From Chelonoidis abingdonii (taxonomy: Eukaryota > Chordata > Testudines > Testudinidae): a stretch of DNA of 64,000 nucleotides. The stretch is from NCBI RefSeq assembly GCF_003597395.2, contig NC_133771.1, forward strand, positions 139,901,973-139,965,972, read 5' to 3'. Positions 12,021 through 23,330 of this stretch are shown here, piece after piece. The notes under the pieces are model-generated. The model searched no databases, was not told the DNA's origin, and saw only the letters and a list, made by a program, of their open reading frames with translations. Every line of letters begins with the position of its first letter. Within the stretch, counting starts at the first letter, position 1. Both the position numbers and the translations under genes were made by a program.

Positions 12021-14637
12021 GTTGTTTTTTTTTTTTTTAACTAGATCTGCTACGTTCTTTTGTTGTGGCACTTGACCCTCTTGCAGTGTATCTACTGCGT
12101 GACTGCTTTGTTCTCCTCTTCACAGGGCTCTTCTTGTGGCACTGACCAGCAGTTCCTGTTCTCTTTATGAGCAGTTAGGCTGCCTTTTATTTTTTTTCAG
12201 CTGCTTCTGTAGGATTCCCTTCTCTTCTCGACCAAAAAATAGTCTGATCTAAGGTTGGGTATTTGACTGATTCAAAAATAATTGGTCAAATGTCAAATGG
12301 TCAGATGTGTTAAAGTGTTAACTATTAGAGCAGTACCAAAAGAATAGTGTATAATTTCCAATAAGGTTAGCTTTAAATTTTTATATTTGAGTTATTTTAA
12401 TGCTGAAAAATGTGAAACTCGGTAAAATGAAGTTCTGAAGAATGGCTCTATGCTGCAGTCAGAAGGTTAGGTCACTGCCTACATCGGGGCATTCTTGGTG
12501 GAATATATAACAATATTTTACCTTGATCAAATAGATGGTTAGTTAACATTATTTGACTGCTCAGTTGACCAGATTGTCAAGCCTAGTCTGGATATCCATA
12601 AAAGCATCTGGAAACAAGAAAGAGGCAATGACATCTTCTCCATGGACCACCCAGTGACTTACAGATCAGTAGGGGACACTGTCTTAACTAGCAATCTCTT
12701 GTTGTGAAAGGGCAGAGGGAATTAGGTTTGGGTATGTATGTAACAGTTTGAAGATATTGCATGGTGAGTGAGGCACTGTGTGAGTAGGAATTTCTGAATA
12801 TCTTGTATCTGATCGAGAACTTTATAAGGCATCACAAAACAACATCTTTGTTGAAGAGAAGGTAAACCTATATGCTCACCTTTTTGAAGAACTCTATCTT
12901 GAAAAACCATTTTCTCTAGAAATGTCATTTTGCAATAACTGCCAAATATGCTTACTGTAGCAGAAGAGTGCGCAACTAACTCTGCATATTGTACAGCTCT
13001 GGGAAAGATCTGGAAGGAAACCTTAAGTTTCAAATTCATATTCTCTGAAATTAACAGCTTTCAGAATCTTAGCTTTTGGCCCTGTGCTTTTTTACAAAAA
13101 GGGCATGTGTTGGATTACCATTTGAATACAGTTTTTTGGCAATATGATAAATTCATAGCATTGCATAATGCAGTTCACAAAATTTTCTCACCTTTCCAGG
13201 ATCTCCCTTTCTTTATTTTCCCCTAGTTTCTTTCTTTACCCAATTACATCCTTATTTTGGGGTAAGATTGTGATATTCTTACTTTGCAAGTAGTCCCACT
13301 GAATGTGGTGCGACTAATGGTGCAAGATACTGTTCAGTGTGAGGAAGGGTATTGCAGTCTGGATTACCCATAAATTAACTTACAGTTAAGGAGGCTGTGT
13401 TAATTTATGAGTTTTGAAATGCAAGTCTTTCCTGTGAATGAGGAACACTGTTAACAAGAATCATTTAGGAAAACGGTCTGGAAATAGTAAATGGAATAAA
13501 GTTACATCTTAGCAAAAAATTTGATCACTCTCCTTAATATGCCTATTTTCAAAATGAGTACATCACACTTACAAATCTAGCAGCAAGGTTTTTGGCTGGT
13601 AGCCAAGGATATTCTTCAACTGTTAGGGCAAAACACTCCTTGCAAGATGCCTTCTAAATAGGCAAGGGCTGCTGCAGTGGTAGTATGAAGTTTCATTTTA
13701 CTTCAGCAGCTCCAGTCTTCAGATGACATTAAAAGCATTGAGTTTTGAGCTGCTGCATCTGCAGTGCAGCAAGAAAGGTTAGAGGTGAGAGGAAGGAAAA
13801 TGAATTACAGAAAGAAATCTGAAAAAGTCACAAAAATGGAGAGCCTGAGAAGAGAGAGGACATGAACTGAGAAATGAACATTTAGATGAATAAGCTATAC
13901 AAACAAATAAATCCAGAATTGGCAGTAAGAGAACTTGAAACAAATGGAATACATGGTAGAAAAAATAAGGATAAAGAGAACCAAACACTTAAACTGATCT
14001 AAAAGAATAGGACATAGCAGACATAATGATATGAATTTTAAAACAAATATGAAAGAATGAATAAGCCAAAAATGGAGTTTTAAAAATGCCTTAAATTCAG
14101 TTTTTTTATTTTTAATCAGGACACTTAGATTAAACTTGTGTATGCATTCCTGGACATAAACACATGTTTAGAATTTGAATTATTCTGACTAACTTTTAGA
14201 AATCTACATAATGATGCTTGATAGTTGTGTGGGATTCTGTTAGCTAATTTTTGAATACCCATTCACCAGAATATCTAAAATGTCTAAAGACCCAAACATC
14301 AAAGATTTTTAAAAGTTTATAACGAATTTCAATTTAAATAGGTTTTGCTTTGTAAATAATCAAAACAAGTTCCCCTGGTTTTTAAAAATGTGCTGGTTAA
14401 AGTATATAAAGCAACAGCAAGCAGACTTTATTTTGTAATGTAAAACCAGTTATAGTTAGAAAACGATGGTTTTCTTTCAAGCAACACTTTTTTTTTTTTT
14501 AAATGGGCCTTTGTCCTAAATCCCTTAAGCATGCTTATCTCTTCCCTTCTTTCTTAGAATTAAGGGCTGGCTTCCATTCTATATTTTTACTTCTCTAACA
14601 TTGATTGTGGTAGTGAGAAATCTCTTTTCTTTGACAG
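12021..14637. other. No feature recognised (end of GGPS1 intron 1)
   Basis: AT-rich intronic sequence up to the exon 2 acceptor. Homopolymer runs (T-tract near 12027 and 14488) but no recognisable gene or repeat ends. Confidence 0.45.
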
Positions 14638-14728
14638 AGTGGAACACTGCTTCTTGAAATGGAGGGAATGGAAGAAACATCTGAAAGAATTCTTTTAGAG
14701 CCATACAAGTATTTACTTCAACTGCCAG
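14638..14728 (+). CDS. GGPS1: GGPS1 exon 2, first coding exon (ATG at 14659)
   Basis: This exon begins the geranylgeranyl diphosphate synthase, the cytosolic trans-prenyltransferase that adds isopentenyl diphosphate to farnesyl diphosphate to make C20 geranylgeranyl diphosphate for Rab and Rho prenylation. A good acceptor (TTTCTTTGACAG) ends at 14637. The start codon is at 14659 in the context GAAATGG. The 23 codons encode an N-terminus containing RILLEPYKYLLQLP, which is nearly identical to vertebrate GGPS1. The exon ends after the first base of a glycine codon (phase 1) at 14728. The downstream donor reads GCAAGT, a GC donor; no GT donor in the right phase is present here. The 21 bases before the ATG are 5' UTR. 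I chose this ATG because it gives exactly the family length and N-terminal pattern; a second in-frame ATG lies three codons on. Confidence 0.95.
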
Positions 14729-15114
14729 GCAAGTGTCCTTTTATCATTCTGTTGTGTTTGTCTACGTGTTTTCAGAGACTGATCAAATTCAAAAGAATAA
14801 GAGGACAATTCTGTCCAGTCTTGACTTGTATGGAATTTGATTCTGAGCGGTTTTATTCAAAGGAGCAGAATTTTTCTAGTTAGTCTAATCCTAGTGGTTA
14901 GGATTTTCTAAGAGAAATCTAGCACTTCTGAGATTGTCCCTCTGATCTATCCAATTCAGAAATTGTTCTTCCCCCTCCTGGCACCACTCCATTGTACGGA
15001 ACCAATATAATGTCTGATGCAATGGTACACATACTCCCAGCTGAGAATCTCAGGAATACATAGAGGTCTTCCAGGGGGTACATGAACTCATCTAGATATT
15101 TGCCTAGTTTTACA

Positions 15115-16677
15115 TAGGGCTGTCACGTGATTTAAAAAAAATTGTGATTAATCACACTGTTAAACAGCATAGCATTTATTTAAATATTTTTGGATGGTTT
15201 TTCTCCATTTTCAAATGTTGATTTCAATTATAACACAATACAAAGTGTACAGTGCTCCCTTTCTGTTTTTTTACAAATTTGCACTGTGAAAACAAAATAA
15301 ATGGTATTTTTCAGTTCACCTCATACAAGTACTGTACTGCAATCTCTTTATGGTGAAAGTGCAACTTACAAATGTAGAATTGTTTTGTTTTTGAGTGCAG
15401 TTATTTTTTTTGTACACAATCTAAAACTTTAGAGCCTACAAATCAACTCAGTCCTACTCATTCAGCCAATCACTCAAACAAGTTTATTTACATTTACGGG
15501 AGATAATGCTGCCCACTTCTTGTTCACAATGTTACCTGAAAGTGAGAAAAAGAGTTTGCACGGCACTGTTGTAGCTGACATTGCAAGATGTGTACATGCC
15601 AGATGTGCTAAAGATTCATCTGTCCCTTCATGCTTCAGTCACTATTCCAGAGGACATACGTCCCTGCTAATGATGGGTTCTTCTCAATAACAACAATCCA
15701 AAGCAGTGCAGACTGGTTCACTTTCATCACCTGAATCAGATGCCATCAGCAGGAAGCTGATTTTCTTTTTTGATGGTTTGGGTTCTGTAGTTTCTGCATT
15801 GGAGTGTTGCTCCTTTAAGACTTGTGGAGCATGCTCCACACCTAGTCCCTCTCAGATTTTGAAAGGTGCTTCAGATTCTTAAACCTGGAGTCCAGTGCTG
15901 TAGCTATTTTTAGGAATCTCATGTTGGTACCTTGTTTGAGTTTTGTCAGATCTGCAGTAAAAGTGTTCTTAAAATGAATAGCATGTGCTGGGTCATATTT
16001 CATGTTGTTGTAGTCTCGGATAATATGGCAGAATGCAGGTAAAATAGAGCAAGAGACATACAATTCTCCCCAAGGAGTTCAGTCCCAAATTTAATTAACA
16101 TGTTGTTTATTAAACAAGCATCAGCATTGAAGCATGTCCTTTGGAATGGTGGTGGTCAACGCATTAAGGGGCATACGAATGTTTAGCATATCTGTCATGT
16201 AAATACATAGCAATGCTGGCTACAAAAGTCCCTTGTGAACGCCTGTCCTCATTTTCAGGTAACATTGTGAACAAGTGGGCACCATTATCTCCTGTAAATG
16301 TAAATAAACTTTTGTCTGAGTGATTGGCTGAACGAGAAGTAGGACTGAGTGGTCTTTGTTTTGTTTTTGAGTGCAGTTTTTTGTTCATAATTCTACATTT
16401 GTAAGTTGCTTTCACCATAACAAGATTGCAGTACAATACTTGTATGAGGTGAACTGAAATACTGTTTCTTTTGTGTTTTGAAGTGCAAATATTTAATCAA
16501 GTGAGCAGTATACGCTTTATATTCTGCATTGTAATTGAAATCAATATATTTGAAAAATGTAAAAAAAAATCCGAAATATTTAATATTTCAATTGGTATTC
16601 TATTGTTTAACAATGCAATTAACTGTTTTTAATAGCAATTTTTTAATTGCATGAGTTAACTGCAATTGACAGCCCTA
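15115..16677. mobile_element. Foldback hAT-type element, copy 1
   Basis: Starts TAGGGCTGTCA and ends TGACAGCCCTA, flanked by GTTTTACA (15107-15114) and ATTTTACA (16678-16685), a 7 of 8 match to an 8-base hAT target duplication. The inverted repeats are very long: about 15115-15680 and 16120-16677 mirror each other through landmarks such as GGAGATAATG, TTCACAATGTTACCTGAAA and the CCAATCACTC stretch, so the element can fold into a hairpin with arms of about 0.5 kb. The loop (about 15842-16063) keeps, on the - strand, a hAT transposase fragment with the motif ATALDSRFKNLKHLSKSERD. A second copy lies at 46710-48258. Confidence 0.8.
15842..16063 (-). pseudogene. hAT transposase fragment in the foldback loop
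   Basis: An open stretch of about 73 codons on the - strand. Near its end it reads FLKIATALDSRFKNLKHL, the 'ALDPRFKNL' signature that precedes the C-terminal dimerisation region in hAT transposases and ZBED-type domesticated relatives. It is far too short to be a working transposase and is enclosed by the inverted arms. The same signature, with the canonical ALDPRFKNLKCL, is present in the loop of the second copy (- strand, about 47340-47470). Confidence 0.65.
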
Positions 16678-16685
16678 ATTTTACA

Positions 16686-17887
16686 ACAGGCTACATAAAA
16701 AGCACTAGTGAAGTCAGTACAAACTAAAACTTCATAGAATTTGTTTATGTAAATTTTATTTTTATATGGCAAAAGGGAAAGTAAAGCAATTTTTTTCAGT
16801 AAGTGTGCTGTGACACTCATGCCTCATTTTGTAAGCAAGTAGGTCTTACGTGAGGCGAAACTGAAGGGTATGCAAGAGAAATCAGACTCTTAACCTTTCC
16901 AGTACAATAGTCTGGAAAGGTTAAGAGCCACTGATCCAGTATGTCTGGTGAAACAAAATACTAAAAGACTTGGTCCAGCTCTTGTGAAATGGACATAGTC
17001 AATCCTGAGCTTACTATTGACCTGTGCCTTGGTGTATTTGGACCTTTTGATCTCTCTGTACTGTTGGTTTCTCAGTTATGCCCTTTTCAGCATGCTGCTT
17101 AAACATTTTGGTCATACACCAGAATTTTTCTTTGGACCAATTTCTGCTGTTCTGCGTCACTTAATCTCACCAGATGGTCAGCCAGGGGTTGTATATTGGT
17201 CTCAGGCTGGCTGGTAGTATGTTCAGCAGAGGGCCTCCTCGGAGACATGGTAACAATTCAGGCAGAAGGAAGCTGATCTCTAGGACAGTAACTCACAAAT
17301 CAACACCATAGCATATGTTGTGGCATGTGTACAAGTAAGTGGCTTCTGTAGCTTTCATCCCTGAGCAGTGAAGTATAGAAAATAAATCTGAGATGCCACC
17401 AAAGCAGTGACTAGTCCCATATAGGAAGGAAATAGTAAAACTGTTAGTGCATTACAGCAGTGACTTCACAGTACAAACTGGATGGAACTCTTGAAGACTA
17501 AAAGTAAGTAATGAAAATGATGTGAATGCCTGTACATACTTGGGAGAAATTTTAGATGTGGTCAAGCAGCTTTCATAGGCATACTGTGGGTACAGAGAGT
17601 CCTTTTAGTATGCCAAATATCTGACACAGGCAAGGTCTTGTAGTGAAACCTCTTTGGTTATGGTGAACTTCATTGTTTATAACTGCTGCACTCATAGGGA
17701 TTATCTGTGTACCACATATAATTCCAGTGTGTCTATTAACTATTTCTGGTTGGAGTGGGGAAGGAGAAGAGAAGCTGCCAGTAACCTTCCTTCCTCCAGG
17801 TTAAGGGGGAAATCTCTGACTTGTAGTGATATGTCGGCCAAACTGGACAGTCCCTATGTAAAAGGATAAATGGACACAAGTCAGATA
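16686..17887. other. No feature recognised (GGPS1 intron 2)
   Basis: Intronic sequence. A short inverted repeat around 16890-16930 (CTTAACCTTTCCAG and CTGGAAAGGTTAAG) would form a small hairpin; no other structure seen. Confidence 0.45.
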
Positions 17888-18059
17888 CACCACTACCTCG
17901 ATATAACACAAATTTGGATGTAACGTGGTAAAGCAGTGCCCCGGGGGGGGGCTGCACACTCTGGTGGATCAAAGCAAGTTCAGTATAACACAGTTTCACC
18001 TATAACGTGGTAAGACTTTTTTGGGCTCCTGAGGACAGCATTATATTGAGGTAGAGGTG
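17888..18059. mobile_element. Tigger-like (pogo/Tc1-mariner) MITE
   Basis: Left end CACCACTACCTCGATATAAC and right end TATTGAGGTAGAGGTG are inverted repeats, flanked by TA at 17886-17887 and TA at 18060-18061. Internal ATAACGTGGTAA repeats and the TA duplication fit pogo/Tigger-derived MITEs. No coding capacity. Confidence 0.75.
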
Positions 18060-18435
18060 TATTAGGAACAGCGATGTACAAAAACCTGTAGAACACTTCA
18101 GTCTCCCTGGACACACAATAGCAGACTTAAGGTAGCCATCCTGCAGCAAAAAAGCCCTTCAGGACCAGACTTCAAAGAGAAACTGAGCTTCAGGTCACTT
18201 GCAAATTTGACACCACTAGCTCAGGATTAAACAGACTGTGAATGGCTAGACAACTACAAAAGCAGTTTCTCTTCCCTTGGTGTTCACACCTCAAGTGCTA
18301 GAAGAGGACCTCATCCTCCCTGATAGAACTAACCTTGTTATCTCTAGACTGATTCTTGCCTGCATATTTATACCTGCCTCTGGAAATTTCCACTACATGC
18401 AGACAAAGTGGGTATTCACCCGTGAGAACCTGTTC

Positions 18436-19450
18436 AGAGTTATCAACAGCCTCCATTTCCAAGGTGTCCATAACTCTGAGGTGCTACTGTGATGTCTCTT
18501 CACCCTGTACATTTTTTGGCTATGAAACTGACTGTTCATTTTGCTGAGCTCATTTATTATCATTATAATACTTTCAAGATTGACAGAAGGCTGTTTCAAA
18601 AGAGAACACTTCTAAGGGGTCATCTAGAGTGTAAACAGATATAACATGTTTTATCCTGCTCTGTGGAGGGGCATATGGGCTTGGCTATGACTGAGATCTG
18701 TAGGGGGTATTACTAGTAGTTCCTTTTTTAAAGTTTAAGCATATTCTGTACTTCAGAAAGATGGAGTGACCCATCTGACACTGCAGTCCTCTATCCATGG
18801 AAGAGGTGCATGGTTTTGTCAGTGACATTTGCAGAGTTCAATAGAACCTTAAAGATACAGACTGACCGGTCAACTGGACACAATGGAGAACCAGAAGTAA
18901 GCTATCAGTGGAGATGAAACCAGCAAATATTGTACTGTACTGTACCTGTATTGCGTCTTAAAGATAGGCACATCCAGGCTGCCTGTCCCCACCTCCTACT
19001 TGCCACAGTGCAGGGCAGCCACTTACAGATAACAGTTGGTGAATGCTGTTTTCTCCTCTCTCCCCACCCTGGCTGGAAGGGGGGAAAGCGTGCAAGCTCG
19101 GAGCCTGGGAAATAAACTTCCGAAGTTGCTATTAAAACCTGGCCTGAAATGTAAGCTGCTGAAAGCTGAGCTTCTACCTGCATGCTACACTATGGAGGAA
19201 CAACTCAGTTTTAAAGGGCCACAGCCTGCACTGTGCACCCACTGATGCTGCAGTGCCTCTAGGTGCCTCATCACTCTTGCAGCCCAGGGGGCTAGAACCA
19301 GTTGCCTTTGCCCTCTCCCACTTGTCGGGCAGCCCTGCGAGCCCTTGCTCCAAGCAGTCTGTCCTGAGCAGCATCCCCTAGTGTCTCTTGTTCAGAGTTG
19401 TGAACAACCGCCATTCCCCAGGTGTCCGTAACTCTGAGGTTCTGCTGTAG
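18436..19450. repeat. Segment bounded by two copies of a ~55-base repeat
   Basis: About 18433-18490 and 19391-19450 share TGTTCAGAGTT, CCATT, AAGGTGTCC or CAGGTGTCC, and TAACTCTGAGGT in the same order and orientation. Each copy is itself partly palindromic (CAGAGTTA with TAACTCTG). They look like ends of the same short DNA element; between them is GC-richer sequence I cannot assign. Confidence 0.5.
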
Positions 19451-19599
19451 CATGGAAGAAGCTTGCAGATTGGCACTTCTCCATTTCTGCATCTCCTTTG
19501 CTACCTCTTTTCTTTTGTGTTAGCATACACTTTAATAATCTTCTGGAAAGAAGGATGCATGGTGAGGTAGAAAACCTTTTTCAGATGACAGTTATTTAG

Positions 19600-20430
19600 G
19601 TTAGTCAAGTCCAGAGAACACAGAACTTCAGAGGGACCCTAACCAAGCTAGTTGAATGGGCAACTTAGTGGCAGATGAAGTTCGATTATTGATAACTTGC
19701 AAAGTAATGCACACTTAGGAATGTGCGGAATACTACTTGTGTACCTTAGAGTTCTAAACAATATCCAATCTGGAAAGAAACTTGACATCATTATGGACAA
19801 CTCAATAAAGATTTCTGATCAATGTGCTGCTGCAGTCAAAAAGGCAGTGTTAAGATGTGTAAGGAATGGGATGGGGAAACAATTCAGAAAATGTAATAGC
19901 ACTATAGATTAGTAGTTGATGCCCTTATCTAGAATACTTTGTCGGTACTGGTACTCTATCTTAAAGGAGGGAGAGCAAAGAAAGTTAATGAGTGATTAGG
20001 AGTATGGAAAACCTCTCACAGACTGAAACATCAGGAATTGTTTACCTTAAACTAGAAGGTAGATCAGGAGGTCCTGGTCTCATGAAACAGGCATTCAGTG
20101 AAATTGAAATGTGACAAAGTCTATAATAAAGTGCTTTCTCACTTGGTATGTAATTACTGTGAAACTCATTGCCACAGGATGTCAGAAGGCTTCAAAGAAG
20201 TTTTGGACAACTATATGGATAACCAGAATATCCAGAGGTCTTTAGTTACTCTTACAGTTTTGGAAGAGAGAACCTCATGGCTCAGGGTTTCTCTCTAAAT
20301 ACCAGAGACTAGGTTGAGATCTTCATGAGGTGCAGCTAATCCCACTTGTGTCTGGTTTCTTGCATCTTTTTGTGAAGCATCTGGACCTGGCCACTGCAGA
20401 ATACAGATTAAGTGGACTGCAGGTCTGAAA
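19600..20430 (+). mobile_element. CR1/L3-like LINE remnant, sense orientation
   Basis: Broken frames read like the end of a CR1-type reverse transcriptase region (for example codons near 19650-19700 for a VADE.RLL..CKVMHT pattern) followed by a 3' tail including ATTGCCACAGGATGTCAGAAGG and the closing GGCCACTGCAGAATACAG stretch typical of CR1/L3 tails. Many stops; old. Confidence 0.5.
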
Positions 20431-21599
20431 GTGTTTCTTTTATTTATATGTATATGTGATTCCACTTCTACTCTGTAAAACACACTGACATAACAATAGT
20501 CTGGGAGCATAGTATAGTCTATCCCTCACCCATGGAATGAGGTTTTAAAGGCAAGATTTGTCATTCGATCTGGAAAAATTATTTCCATGGTGTCCTCCTT
20601 TGTGGCATGGAAGGGGAAGAATTCCCCCTACTCCTCCCAGCTTTGCATCCTCCAGCTGGTAATTTTGATAGTGTTGTCTGAAATGGGTTCAGAGGAATCT
20701 AATTCAAAAGCACTTTCTCCTATAAACTCCATGGTACCAAATATGACAAACCTAGAACAAGTATGTAGATATTCAAGAAATTTTAAAAATAAACATTTTG
20801 TAGTTCTATTTTAACACAGCAATGTATTGGTTACATAAACACACTGATCTTGGCTAATCCTAGGGAAGTAGCCTTGAGATGGAGGATTGAAAACATTTAT
20901 TCATCAAGTAGTCATCAGTGTCATCTCTATCAAGGACACTGCTGCTAAAACATCACACTGATCTTTGTCCGCACTGCACTTGCAAATTTCTGTACAAAGT
21001 AGGTTGCTGGCAAAACATGCAGGTTAGTGAGCATCTGGTGTTTGCATAAGAGCATTTGATTAGCTGAAGGATTTATTTGTTAGTTCATGATATTTCATAC
21101 ATAAATGGTGTGATCAGTCCATTCTCCAAGACACATGTATGCCTGAGAAAGGAGGGTAATTTTGCATGCACTCAGTCACCCAGTGTCATTCCATTACTTG
21201 ATAACTTGCAAAGGCACCCCTGTCAGTAACCATTTTTTCTGAATGACCTGAGCAATCAGTGAGGCTAGCAGTTGTGATTGGCAGGATGCATATATGAGTC
21301 TTTTACTCTGGCACCTCATGTGGTGCTGAGTTTTAAAGGCTGACCAAGTTGCAATCTACCTTTCTCCTGAAATGGTGCAGTATGGTATGCCCTGGGTGAC
21401 CGGCTCACTTGAGAGTACATCTCCTGTCTCTTCGATGGAAGCCATACTGAACAATTTTTTTCATTTCTGGAGTGCATCCTACTTTTGCACATTAATCAGG
21501 TTTGGTCAAGGTTAGTGAATGGGGAAAGCTCAACTATAGCTAATTTAATTACTGTTTCCTTGAAAGTTGGATGACCTGACTTTAGAAATTTTGGACCTT
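20431..21599. other. No feature recognised (GGPS1 intron 2)
   Basis: Intronic sequence without recognisable exon or repeat ends. Confidence 0.45.
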
Positions 21600-21601
21600 T
21601 A

Positions 21602-22307
21602 TTCCTGGGGGAATTTGGGGCCACTGTGTGCAGGCAGAATTCATGTCCCCTTGTAGATTTATTTGCTTCCCCGTCTTTTTCTATGGGGAAGCAAAGGGAA
21701 GATGCAAAGCAGTTATATGCTGGCATGGTTTCCAGTACCCAGAGCAGCTGGCAGAGGTAAACCTCCACAAGCAGCTGGGGACACCCAGGGGCATAGCCCC
21801 TCTAAACTGGGAAGGGGCACTCAGGGTCACATGTTGCTGCCCCCCATGTCTGCAAGTGCAGAGCTGCCCAGGTGAACAAGGGTTCCCCTATGGCGAGCTG
21901 ACTCTACAGCTGGATGCCATCTTGTGGTACTAATGCTGTTCTTGCTCTCCTTTTGTGTTCCGTGAGCCGTCCTGTTTACTGTACGACAGAGTCCCCGGGG
22001 TGGGTGAGGGGAAGAGGCAGTTGGGGAGGAATGAGGGGGAAACGAGCCCAGCATGTGGCATCCACTTGGCAGTAGCTGGAGCTCCCATGCCCATTTTCCC
22101 CCCTGCTGAGCCTGAGTCACCTTCACCTGGAATCCTAGCGGAGGCAATGAGATTCTGCACCTGGAAACCCCCACCCAATGAACTCCTGTGCATCCAGATC
22201 CTCCATTATGCAGCCAGTGGCCTGTGCTCCTCACTACCGTGTTGAAACCTCCACATTTATTTATTGAAAAACAAAATTTGCAGACTTACGCAGAATTCCC
22301 TTAGGAG
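21602..22307. mobile_element. TIR element, copy 2 of a family (see 8509)
   Basis: Begins TTCCTGGGGGAATTTGGGGC and ends GCAGAATTCCCTTAGGAG, flanked by TA at 21600-21601 and 22308-22309. 706 bases, non-coding, with a GC-richer middle. The ends and several internal motifs match the copy at 8509-9302, so the two are members of one family with a TA target duplication. Confidence 0.7.
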
Positions 22308-22309
22308 TA

Positions 22310-23330
22310 GATTTTGGTAGGAAATCATGAAGCTAGAAAGCTCTTTCAGGGAGTGGTTCTTTGCTGGTCCAGACAGCACTTGAGGCTGGGACTGGTCTCT
22401 ATTAATATGCTCCTGGTAGCAGACCATAACAGTAGCACAAAGGGTACCTTTGCCATCTGCTGTACCTTTGCGGAACTTTAAGTTATTGGCAGCACAAAAT
22501 ATAGATCTACCTTTGTCAAAGTCTGAGAGAACATAGAAACCTTCATTTGGTTCCATGTGGCAAATAGCCTCGTTTGTAGTTGGAGTCTCCATGTGGAACA
22601 CTTTGTTGTGGTCAGTAGAGGACCCAATGCTATGCATAAGCTTCACGAGGAATTCTCTGTGGGTTTTGGAACGAATTGTTAAATCAACAGCCGTTTGTAA
22701 AGGTAGATTACATATGTCACATAGCTGTCATACGTTTTGGAAATCTGCTTTTCAGTTAAGCACTCATATGTGAAGCTTTGTGTGAAAATGACAGCCTTGT
22801 GCTCCTCATGCTGCTGCTGAAGTTCCTGTGACCACCGATGCACTAGCTGAAGTACAGGTGTCACAATATTTTTTCTTCAGGGTTGACATCAGCTGTGGAT
22901 ACCTGAAACTCCAACTTATTGTAGGACAACTTTTTTCTGTAAAAATTTAGCAGCTGCAAATGGTCTCTATTATTGTTGACTTAAGTGCTTGCTTCTGCTT
23001 TGATAGCTGCATGTCTTTTGCAGCTCTTAAGAATATGCAGTGTCTTATTTCTGTAGATTGCTAAAAATTGTTCATATCCCATAGGTTCTTGAAGACTCAA
23101 AATTAACTTTCTGTTTAGCATTTGTTCTTCACTCACATTCAAACCACACTTTTCTATACATACTTAGCCTGTGCTTTGCCCAGCGCCATTACTTCCCTCT
23201 CCCCAGTAGAACCTCTGCAAGGTAATTCATAAACTCGAGCTCAGTCACACAATTTACAGTTGCAAAATCAGTGTTTGTTTACTTTTACCTCTTGATGCAA
23301 CATATTACATATATTCCTGATGTGCTCAAT
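22310..23330 (-). pseudogene. Decayed coding region of unknown family
   Basis: On the - strand, 22257-22646 keeps an open frame with a protein-like composition (it includes HMEPNEGFYVLSDFDKGRS and KFRKGTADGKGTL). Upstream on the same strand, 22679-22864 reads VHRWSQELQQQHEEHKAVIF, and farther up (about 23220-23300) a CNCKLCD cysteine cluster appears. The pieces lie in order but in different frames, which suggests one larger gene broken by frameshifts. I do not recognise the family; it could be a transposon protein or a processed pseudogene. It lies between a TIR element and a hAT pseudogene. Confidence 0.4.

Noticed and set aside
16164..16436. A 90-codon - strand frame as coding sequence
   Set aside because: It lies in the right arm of the foldback element and is mirrored by the left arm; not a separate gene.
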